Positions 53,031-61,310 of a DNA stretch of 64,000 nt are shown here, piece by piece. The notes below the pieces were generated by a model. The model worked only from the letters and a program-made list of their open reading frames with translations. It had not been told where the DNA came from and searched no databases. The DNA comes from a bacterium SCSIO 12741 (GTDB lineage: Bacteria; Bacteroidota; Bacteroidia; Flavobacteriales_G; Salibacteraceae), in contig CP073749.1 of NCBI GenBank assembly GCA_024398055.1, positions 558,001 through 622,000 on the forward strand, written 5' to 3'. Position 1 is the stretch's first letter. Every line of letters begins with the position of its first letter. A program made the position numbers and the translations under genes.

Positions 53031-53414
53031 ATGAAACTCTTCCCGGTATTCTTGGCGGCCTTGGTCTTGTCCGGATGCATTGGAGACCAAGTGGTCATGG
53101 TCCGCTATGAATTTCAAAACAAATCTTTGGACACCCTCTATGTCCATGGACCGATTTTAAAATCCGAGTCAAGCCATCACGGAGATTCAGCCTATGTGAT
53201 CCTTCCTAAAACCAGTCAAACGATTCTGACCTCTCGAAAAGTTTGCTGGTTTGGCGATTGCCGGATACATCTAAAAAATGATCCCCTTTTGGAGGCTATG
53301 AGCATTCATCAAAATTCCTTGAATGCTCCCCCAATCCCACTTGATAAAAGGGATTGGAAATTGAAGCGGAGGCGAGCCATTCTAAAAATAGCTACCTTTA
53401 CTAATCACCATTGA
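53031..53414 (+). CDS. Hypothetical lipoprotein
   Basis: A 127-residue protein with lipobox LAALVLSGC. The mature part is beta-like with a few cysteines (SRKVCWFGDCRIHLKND) and a basic end. No family recognised. It stands 53 bases after the SDR gene. Confidence 0.65.
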   Translation: MKLFPVFLAALVLSGCIGDQVVMVRYEFQNKSLDTLYVHGPILKSESSHHGDSAYVILPKTSQTILTSRKVCWFGDCRIHLKNDPLLEAMSIHQNSLNAPPIPLDKRDWKLKRRRAILKIATFTNHH

Positions 53415-53441
53415 TTCTCATTTTGAAAGTGATTCTAAAAC

Positions 53442-53570
53442 TTATAGTGGTCTAATAATTAGTCTCCCCTCATCGGGATCAACGACTAATTCTTCTTGGT
53501 TCGGATACTCTTCCGTACCTGTTTCATTACATCCATAATATCGTGTGTTGAGGTTTTGATCTTGCCCCAT
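53442..53570 (-). CDS. Possible 42-residue protein
   Basis: ATG to TAA on the minus strand, preceded by GAGGGG at a suitable distance. It reads MGQDQNLNTRYYGCNETGTE and ends PDEGRLIIRPL, an acidic, compact composition that looks coding. No known family; it sits in an otherwise empty gap between convergent-looking genes. Confidence 0.4.
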   Translation of the reverse strand: MGQDQNLNTRYYGCNETGTEEYPNQEELVVDPDEGRLIIRPL

Positions 53571-53620
53571 TTGGCCCCTCTATCACACAAATCTTAAATC
53601 CATTTAGAATAGAATTATTC

Positions 53621-54142
53621 ATGAAAAATCAAGAAGTAAAAAAGGACCCTGAGTTTTTAAAATACGTTTTGGAGTTAAACGGCGATACACCGCTCGAAGA
53701 AGCCCTGCAAATAAGCCTGAATCATATTGATGAACTGGATTTAGTCCAACTTAATCGCATAGGTTTGAAAGTATACGAAGCTGACAAATGGACTATAAAC
53801 CGCATACTGCAGCACCTCATTGACTGGGAAAGAATCTGGTGCTTTCGAGCCATACTCTTTGCCCGCCGAGAAGGAAGCATACCGGAAGGTCATGATCAGG
53901 AAATCATGGGCAATCATTCCAATGCGGATGAACTACCGATAGAACAATTAGTAGAGGAACTTCGAATCGTTCGTCAATCTACCATGGCGATGTTCAGGTC
54001 CTTTAATTCGGAAATCCTCGAGACTAACTGCGTATTTTTTGAATATGAAATGCCATTATCTGCCATTGGCTTGACGATAACGGCCCATCAAATTCATCAT
54101 TTCAAAGTGATTAAGGAACGATATATGCCCTTGATCTCTTGA
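53621..54142 (+). CDS. DinB-family protein
   Basis: A 173-residue four-helix protein with the DinB metal-site pattern: TINRILQHLIDWERIWCFRA around the first histidine and ITAHQIHHFKVIKERY at the end. Many DinB proteins are bacillithiol- or mycothiol-dependent transferases, which would fit the presence of bshB1 in this genome, but the substrate is not known. Confidence 0.8.
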   Translation: MKNQEVKKDPEFLKYVLELNGDTPLEEALQISLNHIDELDLVQLNRIGLKVYEADKWTINRILQHLIDWERIWCFRAILFARREGSIPEGHDQEIMGNHSNADELPIEQLVEELRIVRQSTMAMFRSFNSEILETNCVFFEYEMPLSAIGLTITAHQIHHFKVIKERYMPLIS

Positions 54143-54260
54143 TTTGAAAACCGGAAATCATTCTTTCCAACAAAACGGACAAGTCTTGAACTTGAGAGCA
54201 AATACTTTCAATCCGATATAAACTGAATAATTCACAATTTTGTGGAAGCCTATTGCTCTC

Positions 54261-54827
54261 ATGAACTTCGTGTATTTGCATATTAAGAATATGGTGTGTC
54301 CCAGATGCATTCAACGCGTCGTTCAAATCATGGAAGAACTGCAGCTGCCCTATGTTTCGGTGGAACTTGGGCAGGTTACGCTGCAAAAAAACTTAAGCCA
54401 AGAGGAGAGAGAAGGTTTTCGTGTTGAATTAATGAATTCAGGATTTGAACTGTTGGAAGATCGTAAATCACAACTCATCGATCAGATCAAACGGTTGGTT
54501 TTAAGCTATGTTCGTGCCGATAATTCGGAATCTCAAAAACTCTCGGACTACCTAACCGAACATCTCCATATCAACTATACCTCCATCAGTAAATTGTTTT
54601 CTTCTGTGGAAGGTAAAACCCTGGAGAGGTACTTGGTTACCCAGCGAATGGAACGCGTAAAAGAGCTTCTTTTCTACGATGAATTCACCCTCAACGAAAT
54701 TGCTCATCAGCTCAACTTTAGTAGCGTAGCTTATTTATCCGCCCAATTCAAAAAGGAAACCGGAATGACCCCAACGGCGTTTAAAGATCTAAGAACGCCT
54801 GGCCATCAATCATTGGACAAGATTTAG
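54261..54827 (+). CDS. AraC-family regulator with HMA-like metal-binding N-terminus
   Basis: A 188-residue protein. Residues 1-75 are an HMA-like ferredoxin fold beginning NFVYLHIKNMVCPRC, with Cys13 and Cys16 in a CPRC metal site; residues 85-188 are an AraC DNA-binding domain (KLFSSVEGKTLERYLV; FTLNEIAHQLNFSSVAYLSA; FKKETGMTPTAF). The metal site next to DNA-binding suggests direct sensing of copper or a similar soft metal and control of the Cus genes downstream. ATG 54261 is preferred to TTG 54240, as homologues begin close to this point. Confidence 0.88.
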   Translation: MNFVYLHIKNMVCPRCIQRVVQIMEELQLPYVSVELGQVTLQKNLSQEEREGFRVELMNSGFELLEDRKSQLIDQIKRLVLSYVRADNSESQKLSDYLTEHLHINYTSISKLFSSVEGKTLERYLVTQRMERVKELLFYDEFTLNEIAHQLNFSSVAYLSAQFKKETGMTPTAFKDLRTPGHQSLDKI

Positions 54828-54899
54828 TCTGAATCCCACAACATTCCCTCTGAATAGTATAACACCTTCCCGCGGCATAGTGAGGACCTTTGTATCATT

Positions 54900-55628
54900 A
54901 TGCAAAAACAGTATACCATATCCGGAATGACCTGTGGAGGCTGCGTTGCCAAGGTTCAAAAATCTCTAGAGCGCATACCCGGAGTTATCTCCGCTCAAGT
55001 TCAATTGGATACACCTCAAGGAGTCATTACCACAACGAAAGAAATACCAGTTGAACAACTGCAAAATGAATTGCAAACCGCAGGTAGCTACACCATTCAA
55101 GAAATAGCCCCACCTGCCCATAACGAAGTAGAGGTCGATCTACCCGAGAAATCTATCCTCACCTATAAACCGCTTATTCTGATCGTGTCGTTTGTCGCCG
55201 GAATCAGCATGGTTGTTCAATATCCCTTTGAAGAATTCTCGGGAATGCTTTGGATGAGGTATTTTATGGCTGGATTTTTTATCGTGTTTTCCTTTTTCAA
55301 GCTTTTGAATTTGGAAGGGTTTGCCAATTCTTACCGAATGTATGATCTGGTCGCAGCCAAATGGAATGGCTGGGGGTATATCTATCCTTTTGTCGAGTTG
55401 GTGCTCGGCTTATTGTATCTAACGAATATGTTTCCTTTTGAAACCAACCTGGCTACAGCTATCATTCTCGGAATAAGCAGTATTGGGGTAATAAAAAGCA
55501 ATTTGAACAAGCAAAAAATAAAATGTGCCTGTTTAGGTGATGTATTCAACCTTCCCATGAGTACAGTTACTGTCGTGGAAGATTTAACCATGGTGGGCAT
55601 GGCAGTCTGGATGCTAATCATCATGTAA
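54900..55628 (+). CDS. HMA domain-MauE membrane fusion protein
   Basis: A 242-residue protein. The N-terminal 70 residues are an HMA domain with Cys12 and Cys15 in SGMTCGGCVAKVQKSLERIP; the rest is a four-helix MauE/DoxX-type unit (FFIVFSFFKLLNLEGFANSY; PFVELVLGLLYLTNMF) ending in the conserved KIKCACLGDVFNLPMSTVTV with a Cys-x-Cys pair. In Bacteroidota it accompanies copper/silver efflux genes and may shuttle metal or reducing equivalents at the inner membrane. It lies between the regulator and the HYC_CC_PP gene. Confidence 0.85.
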   Translation: MQKQYTISGMTCGGCVAKVQKSLERIPGVISAQVQLDTPQGVITTTKEIPVEQLQNELQTAGSYTIQEIAPPAHNEVEVDLPEKSILTYKPLILIVSFVAGISMVVQYPFEEFSGMLWMRYFMAGFFIVFSFFKLLNLEGFANSYRMYDLVAAKWNGWGYIYPFVELVLGLLYLTNMFPFETNLATAIILGISSIGVIKSNLNKQKIKCACLGDVFNLPMSTVTVVEDLTMVGMAVWMLIIM

Positions 55629-55686
55629 ACAAAACCTTACGACTTGTAGACTCATTCGGGCTGAGGGAGATAAAATTCAAAATCTC

Positions 55687-55694
55687 TAATTTTG
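55687..55694 (+). promoter_or_regulatory. Putative -7 box (TAATTTTG) for the HYC_CC_PP/cus genes
   Basis: Perfect TAnnTTTG, 64 bases before ATG 55758. It may start the transcript hyc-cusA-cusC-cusB. No -33 TTG at normal spacing. Confidence 0.42.
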
Positions 55695-55757
55695 ACAAAA
55701 TAAGTCCTCTTGAAGAAGAGCTAAAACAAAACAGGCAATACAGCGTTGTCGAAGCAG

Positions 55758-56177
55758 ATGAAAACAATTCTTGCCTTATTTCTATCCGTCATACTTGTGG
55801 CTTCTCAAATGGGAATCACCTTTGCCACGCACTATTGCGGCGGAAAGGCGGTTAAAGCCAGCATCTCAATTGGAATGGAAGACTTAAGCTGTGGAATGAA
55901 CCTACAAAAGTCTTCTTGTGAAAATCATCCGTTTTCATCGACAACCCTATCCAAAAAATGTTGCGAAAATCAATACCTACAGCTTGGAATTGAAGATAGC
56001 TATAAGACCTCTTCCCAAGAAGTATTGCCAGAGCAGCTAAAATGGGTTGCTGCCTTTGTCATCAGCTACATCAACCTCTACCTGTATACTAATTCGGCGG
56101 AAGTTGCTTATTTAAACTACCTCCCGCCTTTACTGGATTTGGACATCCCCGTTCTGATTCAGTCCTTCCTACTATAG
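55758..56177 (+). CDS. HYC_CC_PP family protein (copy 1)
   Basis: A 139-residue exported or anchored protein: hydrophobic start (ILALFLSVILVASQMGITFA), then the family marks THYCGGK (His-Tyr-Cys), KKCCENQ (Cys-Cys) and YLPPLL (Pro-Pro), plus further cysteines (CGM, CENH). The family has no known function but is found beside heavy-metal efflux genes in Bacteroidota. ATG 55758 follows a TTG at 55746; the ATG is preferred. CusA starts 99 bases downstream. Confidence 0.85.
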   Translation: MKTILALFLSVILVASQMGITFATHYCGGKAVKASISIGMEDLSCGMNLQKSSCENHPFSSTTLSKKCCENQYLQLGIEDSYKTSSQEVLPEQLKWVAAFVISYINLYLYTNSAEVAYLNYLPPLLDLDIPVLIQSFLL

Positions 56178-56225
56178 GATACATACCATTTCTCTAATAG
56201 TCTGCACCAATCCTGCTGCAGAAAC

Positions 56226-56243
56226 TGGAACCATCGTGTTCCA
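56226..56243. repeat. Small inverted repeat before cusA
   Basis: TGGAAC (56226-56231) and GTTCCA (56238-56243), six-base perfect arms with a six-base spacer, 34 bases before the cusA ATG. It could be an operator or RNA hairpin. Confidence 0.35.
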
Positions 56244-56276
56244 AAACCCAATTATTATTCATCGTATTGGTATGTC

Positions 56277-59200
56277 ATGTTAAACAAAGTAATCCGTTAC
56301 TTCCTTGAGAATAAGTTAGTAACACTCATCATCATCCTCTTTTTTGTGGGATGGGGTCTGATCACCGCCCCCTTCGGCTGGAAAATCGGAGCGCTCCCTT
56401 CCGATCCAGTAGCCGTGGATGCTATTCCTGATATAGGAGAAAACCAACAGATCGTTTTTACCCCTTGGAGTGGCCGATCTCCTCAGGACATTGAAGATCA
56501 AATTAGTTATCCCCTAACCACTTCCCTATTAGGAATTCCCGGAGTCAAATCCATTCGTAGCAGCTCCATCTTCGGATTTAGCAGCATCTATATCATCTTC
56601 CAGGAGGACATCGATTTCTACTGGTCGCGTTCGCGAATTCTGGAAAAACTAAACTCGCTGCCGGCCGGCTTACTCCCGGAGGGCGTGCAACCTTCGTTAG
56701 GTCCGGACGCAACCGCCTTGGGCCAGGTATACTGGTATACCCTTGAGGGGCGGGATAAAAATGGCAACCCTATCGGAGGATGGGATTTACACGAAACCCG
56801 GACCGTACAGGATTTCTATGTCAAATACGCACTCAATGCCGTGGACGGTGTTTCAGAAGTGGCTTCCATAGGCGGCTTTGTTCAGGAATACCAGGTGGAC
56901 GTTAATCCGGATGCCTTGAAGGTTTATGGGATTCCCTTGCACCAGGTAATGATGGCGGTTAAAAAGTCGAACAAAGATGTGGGAGCCAAAACCATTGAGA
57001 TCAATCAAGTGGAATACCTGGTTCGAGGCATTGGTTACATTAAGTCTGTCGAAGATTTGGAAAAAGCGGTGGTGGCTGTCCACGAAAATGTTCCCATTCG
57101 CATCCAGGATATCGGTAAGGTTACCTTGGGGCCAGCCACACGCAGAGGTTTGTTAGACAAGGATGGTGCAGAAGTAGCTGGCGGTGTAGTCGTTGCGCGA
57201 TACGGTTCTAACCCTTTAATGGTCATTGAAAATGTAAAAGAAAAGATCCAGGAAATAGCTTCCGGGCTCCCTAAAAAGACCTTGGCTAATGGAGTAGAAA
57301 GTCAGTTGACCATTGTTCCCTTCTACGACCGTACTCAGCTCATCCATGAAACCTTGGGCACTCTGGAGGAAGCCTTATCCCTGGAGCTCCTTATTACCAT
57401 TCTGGTCGTCATCGTTATGGTACTCAACTTACGAGCGTCGATTCTCATTTCCAGCTTATTGCCAATTGCTGTTCTAATGGTCTTCATTGCCATGCGCTAC
57501 TTTCAGGTGGATGCCAACATCGTGGCCTTATCTGGTATAGCCATTGCCATAGGAACGATGGTTGACTTAGGGATTGTGTTATCCGAAAATGTGATCAAAC
57601 ACCTCAAAGAATCTCCGCCTGGGCAAAAACTAATTGATACCATTTATCAGGCATCTGCCGAAGTAAGTTCGGCCATTTTGACTGCGGTAACCACTACCAT
57701 CGTAAGTTTTATTCCCGTATTCGCCATGGAGGCTGCAGAGGGCAAGTTATTTCGTCCCTTGGCCTTTACCAAAACGTTTGCTCTGTTAGCCTCGCTTGTG
57801 GTAGCCTTGATCATATTACCCACCTTGGCACATTGGATCTTTGGTTTCAAACTTCAAAAAAATGCCAAGGGCAAACTGCTCAATTCACTTTTGCTGGCTG
57901 GGGGATTAATTATCGCCATTTGGGTCAGCACCTGGGGTGGTCTATTTCTAATGATGTTCGCTACGGCCTGGTTTATTTCAGAATACAGCCCGAAACAAAA
58001 CTTTGTTACCCGCAACCTTTACTCCCTGATTACTGTGCTAGCCATCACCTGGATATTGGCCAATTATTGGATGCCTTTGGGAGCTGGTGAATCTCTATTG
58101 TGGAACTTCCTTTTTGTTAGTCTGCTCGTTTCCGGAATTTTGGGTGCGTTCTACCTCCTGGAGCACAACTATACCCAAATTCTTAATTGGTGCCTGGCCC
58201 ACAAAAAGAAGTTTCTACTCCTGCCCACCTTAGTCATTCTATGGGCTTCGGTTATTTGGATGGGTTTTGATGGAGTATTTGGTTTTATCGCCCGTGGATT
58301 TGACAAGCTGGATGTGCCAATCCGGTCCACGTCCGTATGGTCAGGTTTGAGTCATTCGTTTCCGGGAATAGGAAAGGAATTTATGCCTTCCCTGGATGAG
58401 GGAAGCTATTTGCTTATGCCTACCTCTATGCCCCATGCAGGTGTTGAGCAAAACAAACGGGTGGTTCAGCAACTGGATATGCTGTTGGCCAATATACCGG
58501 AAGTGGAGCTGGCCGTGGGAAAAATGGGCCGAGTTGAATCAGCTCTGGACCCTGCTCCTATTTCTATGTATGAAAACATTATCAACTACAAACCCGAATA
58601 CAAGCTGAACAAAAAAGGCCGTCGAGTTCGATTTAAAGTAAATGATGACAACCTCTTCATTTTGGCTTCGGGAGACACTCTTTCCAATGAAGATGCCCTC
58701 AACCAGGGAATAGAAGGAGATGATCTGATCCCCGATGAATCAGGACAATATTTCCGCAATTGGCGATCTCATATTAAAAGCCCCGATGATATCTGGAAGG
58801 AAATTGTAAAAGTGACCCAAATTCCCGGCGTTACTTCTGCTCCCAAGCTACAGCCCATCGAAACCCGATTGGTCATGCTTCAAACGGGAATGAGAGCGCC
58901 AATGGGTATTAAGGTGTTTGGCCCTGATCTAAAATCTATCGAGGACTTTGGGATGAAGCTTGAACGGCTCCTAAAGGAAGTTCCATCGGTCAAAAAAGAG
59001 GCTGTTTTCGCCGATCGAATTGTGGGCAAACCCTACATCCATCTCAATATAGATCGAGAGGCGATCGCAAGGTATGGACTTCACATTGAGGACGTTCAAC
59101 AAACCATTGAAATTGCTATTGGAGGCTCTAAAATCACTTCTACTGTTGAGGGGCGGGAACGTTTTCCCGTTCGGGTACGCTATCCCAGAGAGCTACGAGA

Positions 59201-60077
59201 CGATCCTGAAAAACTTAAGAAGATATTCCTTCCTACCCCGACCGGGGCCCAAATCCCTTTAACTGAGGTGGTGGATATTGAATACATCCGAGGCCCACAG
59301 ATGATAAGGAGCGAAAACACCTTTTTGGTCGGCTACGTCTTGTTGGACAAAAAAGAGGGCTATGCGGAGGTAGATGTTGTAGAAGATGCGCAACGCTACA
59401 TTCAAACCCAAATAGATCAGGGCGAATTGGTGGTCCCTACCGGGGTGAGTTATCGGTTTTCCGGGAGTTATGAAAATCAGATTCGTGCAGAAAAACGACT
59501 GTCCATTATAGTACCCGTGGTACTTGCCATCATCTTTTTGATCCTCTACTTTCAGTTTAAATCGGTGAGTACTTCACTTATGATTTTCACGGGTATTGCC
59601 ATGGCCTTTAGCGGTGCCTTTGTGATGCTCTGGTTATATGGAGAAGGTTGGTTTCTCAATTTCTCGGTATTCGGAACGAATATGAGGGACCTGTTTCAAA
59701 TCCATCCGATCAACCTGAGCGTGGCGGTTTGGGTCGGTTTCATTGCACTATTCGGAATTGCCACTGATGACGGTGTACTGATGGGTACTTACCTCGACCA
59801 GAGCATTGCCCAAAACACCACTACTACAATTCCTGAAATACGCTCCGCTGTGGTTAAAGCTGGTCAGCGACGAATTAAGCCGGCCATTATGACCTCCACA
59901 ACTACCATCATTGCGCTTCTCCCGGTACTAACCTCCACGGGAAGAGGAGCGGATATCATGATTCCCATGGCGATTCCTGCTTTTGGAGGAATGGTCGTAG
60001 CCTGCATTACTTATTTCATCGTTCCGGTACTCTACTGCATGAGAGAAGAACGAAAACTCAATAAAAAAACGCCATGA
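56277..60077 (+). CDS. cusA: CusA/CzcA-family heavy-metal RND efflux pump
   Basis: A 1266-residue inner-membrane proton-driven pump. Near the start is AIPDIGENQQIVFTPWSGRS, typical of CusA, and the transmembrane proton-relay segment GTMVDLGIVLSENVIKHL is present; EFMPSLDEGSYLLMPTSMP and RLVMLQTGMRAPMG hold methionines expected for Cu(I)/Ag(I) passage. It is about 200 residues longer than E. coli CusA: an insert near residues 524-641 adds about four hydrophobic helices, and another short insert precedes PGIGKEFMP. It forms the tripartite pump with the CusC and CusB products downstream and overlaps cusC by four bases. Confidence 0.93.
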   Translation: MLNKVIRYFLENKLVTLIIILFFVGWGLITAPFGWKIGALPSDPVAVDAIPDIGENQQIVFTPWSGRSPQDIEDQISYPLTTSLLGIPGVKSIRSSSIFGFSSIYIIFQEDIDFYWSRSRILEKLNSLPAGLLPEGVQPSLGPDATALGQVYWYTLEGRDKNGNPIGGWDLHETRTVQDFYVKYALNAVDGVSEVASIGGFVQEYQVDVNPDALKVYGIPLHQVMMAVKKSNKDVGAKTIEINQVEYLVRGIGYIKSVEDLEKAVVAVHENVPIRIQDIGKVTLGPATRRGLLDKDGAEVAGGVVVARYGSNPLMVIENVKEKIQEIASGLPKKTLANGVESQLTIVPFYDRTQLIHETLGTLEEALSLELLITILVVIVMVLNLRASILISSLLPIAVLMVFIAMRYFQVDANIVALSGIAIAIGTMVDLGIVLSENVIKHLKESPPGQKLIDTIYQASAEVSSAILTAVTTTIVSFIPVFAMEAAEGKLFRPLAFTKTFALLASLVVALIILPTLAHWIFGFKLQKNAKGKLLNSLLLAGGLIIAIWVSTWGGLFLMMFATAWFISEYSPKQNFVTRNLYSLITVLAITWILANYWMPLGAGESLLWNFLFVSLLVSGILGAFYLLEHNYTQILNWCLAHKKKFLLLPTLVILWASVIWMGFDGVFGFIARGFDKLDVPIRSTSVWSGLSHSFPGIGKEFMPSLDEGSYLLMPTSMPHAGVEQNKRVVQQLDMLLANIPEVELAVGKMGRVESALDPAPISMYENIINYKPEYKLNKKGRRVRFKVNDDNLFILASGDTLSNEDALNQGIEGDDLIPDESGQYFRNWRSHIKSPDDIWKEIVKVTQIPGVTSAPKLQPIETRLVMLQTGMRAPMGIKVFGPDLKSIEDFGMKLERLLKEVPSVKKEAVFADRIVGKPYIHLNIDREAIARYGLHIEDVQQTIEIAIGGSKITSTVEGRERFPVRVRYPRELRDDPEKLKKIFLPTPTGAQIPLTEVVDIEYIRGPQMIRSENTFLVGYVLLDKKEGYAEVDVVEDAQRYIQTQIDQGELVVPTGVSYRFSGSYENQIRAEKRLSIIVPVVLAIIFLILYFQFKSVSTSLMIFTGIAMAFSGAFVMLWLYGEGWFLNFSVFGTNMRDLFQIHPINLSVAVWVGFIALFGIATDDGVLMGTYLDQSIAQNTTTTIPEIRSAVVKAGQRRIKPAIMTSTTTIIALLPVLTSTGRGADIMIPMAIPAFGGMVVACITYFIVPVLYCMREERKLNKKTP

Positions 60078-61309
60078 TCACACTCAGCAAATATTTTCTC
60101 AGTATCCTGATTGTGTGCCTATCAGGAGTCTTACCTGCGCAAACCCTGGAGGATTATTTAAAATTAGCCGCTGAAAATAATCCTGGGCTCAAGGCCAGGT
60201 ATGCCGAATTTGAAGCAGCTATGCAACGGGTTGCCCAAGTCAATACCCTGCCTGATCCCCAGTTGTCTTTTGGCTATTTCATCAGTCCGGTTGAAACAAG
60301 GGTGGGTCCACAACAAGCCAAAATAGGTTTGTCTCAAATGTTTCCCTGGTTTGGAACCCTTAGGGCCAAAGGAGAAATGGCTACCCTCCTGGCAGAATCA
60401 AAGTACCAGGAATTCTTAAATGCCAGAAACGAATTGAACTTTAAGGTAAAGGAAGCCTGGTATCCGCTCTATGAAGTCAATCGAACACTCCGATTGCAAG
60501 AGAAAAACAGGGAGATTCTTCACACCTATAAGCAACTGGCCACGGTAGGATTTAAGAATGATAAAGGAAGTATGGTAGACGTCATCCGTGTCGATATACT
60601 GATTGAGAATACGGATACGGAAATCAGACTTCTGCAGGCCAAACAAGCCCCTTTACGTTCAAGGTTCAACTCCTTGTTAAACAGAGCAGATACTTTTCCA
60701 GTTTTTGTTCCTGATTCAATATCCCTACGTACTGTGGAAATGGCTTATAGAAGGGATAGCCTGCTCACGGCACACCCGCTGTTGGAAGCCTATAACCTGA
60801 AGATGCTTTCAGCACAAGCTCAGGAAGATGTTGCTCGAAAAATGGGTTCACCCAATTTCGGTATCGGTTTGGATTATGTAATTGTAGGTAAAGGGCAATC
60901 TAACCTTCCCGATAACGGCAAAGATGCGTTGATGCCTATGGTAACCATGAGCCTACCTCTATTCAGGGGTAAGTACAAGGCCGCTATTCAGGAAGCCCAA
61001 TTTACTCAATTGGCTATAGCCTCTTCCAAAAAGGATTTTGAAAATCAACTCCTCAGTTCCTATGAGCTTTTCTGGTACGAGTTGGACGAGGCATATCAGC
61101 TTATAGCGCTCTATCAAAAACAAATCCGTCAAATCAATCAGGCGCAGAGATTATTAGTTACCTCCTACAGCCACACAGGAGAAGATTTTGAAGAAGTCCT
61201 CCGGATGCAACAGGAATTACTCGATTATCAAATCGCCGAAGCGTCGGCTTTGAAGAATTACTACACCGCCTTAGCCAAGCTCGATTATTTAACGGCAAAA
61301 TCTGAATGA
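60074..61309 (+). CDS. cusC: TolC-family outer-membrane efflux protein (CusC)
   Basis: A 411-residue protein with signal peptide ending LPAQT. It carries two long helical-hairpin halves (LPDPQLSFGYFISPVETRVG; EEVLRMQQELLDYQIAEASA) of the TolC fold, which makes the outer-membrane channel for metal exported by CusA. It is shorter than E. coli TolC, usual for CusC-like proteins in this phylum. It overlaps cusA by four bases and is one base away from cusB. Confidence 0.92.
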   Translation: MITLSKYFLSILIVCLSGVLPAQTLEDYLKLAAENNPGLKARYAEFEAAMQRVAQVNTLPDPQLSFGYFISPVETRVGPQQAKIGLSQMFPWFGTLRAKGEMATLLAESKYQEFLNARNELNFKVKEAWYPLYEVNRTLRLQEKNREILHTYKQLATVGFKNDKGSMVDVIRVDILIENTDTEIRLLQAKQAPLRSRFNSLLNRADTFPVFVPDSISLRTVEMAYRRDSLLTAHPLLEAYNLKMLSAQAQEDVARKMGSPNFGIGLDYVIVGKGQSNLPDNGKDALMPMVTMSLPLFRGKYKAAIQEAQFTQLAIASSKKDFENQLLSSYELFWYELDEAYQLIALYQKQIRQINQAQRLLVTSYSHTGEDFEEVLRMQQELLDYQIAEASALKNYYTALAKLDYLTAKSE

Positions 61310-61310
61310 G

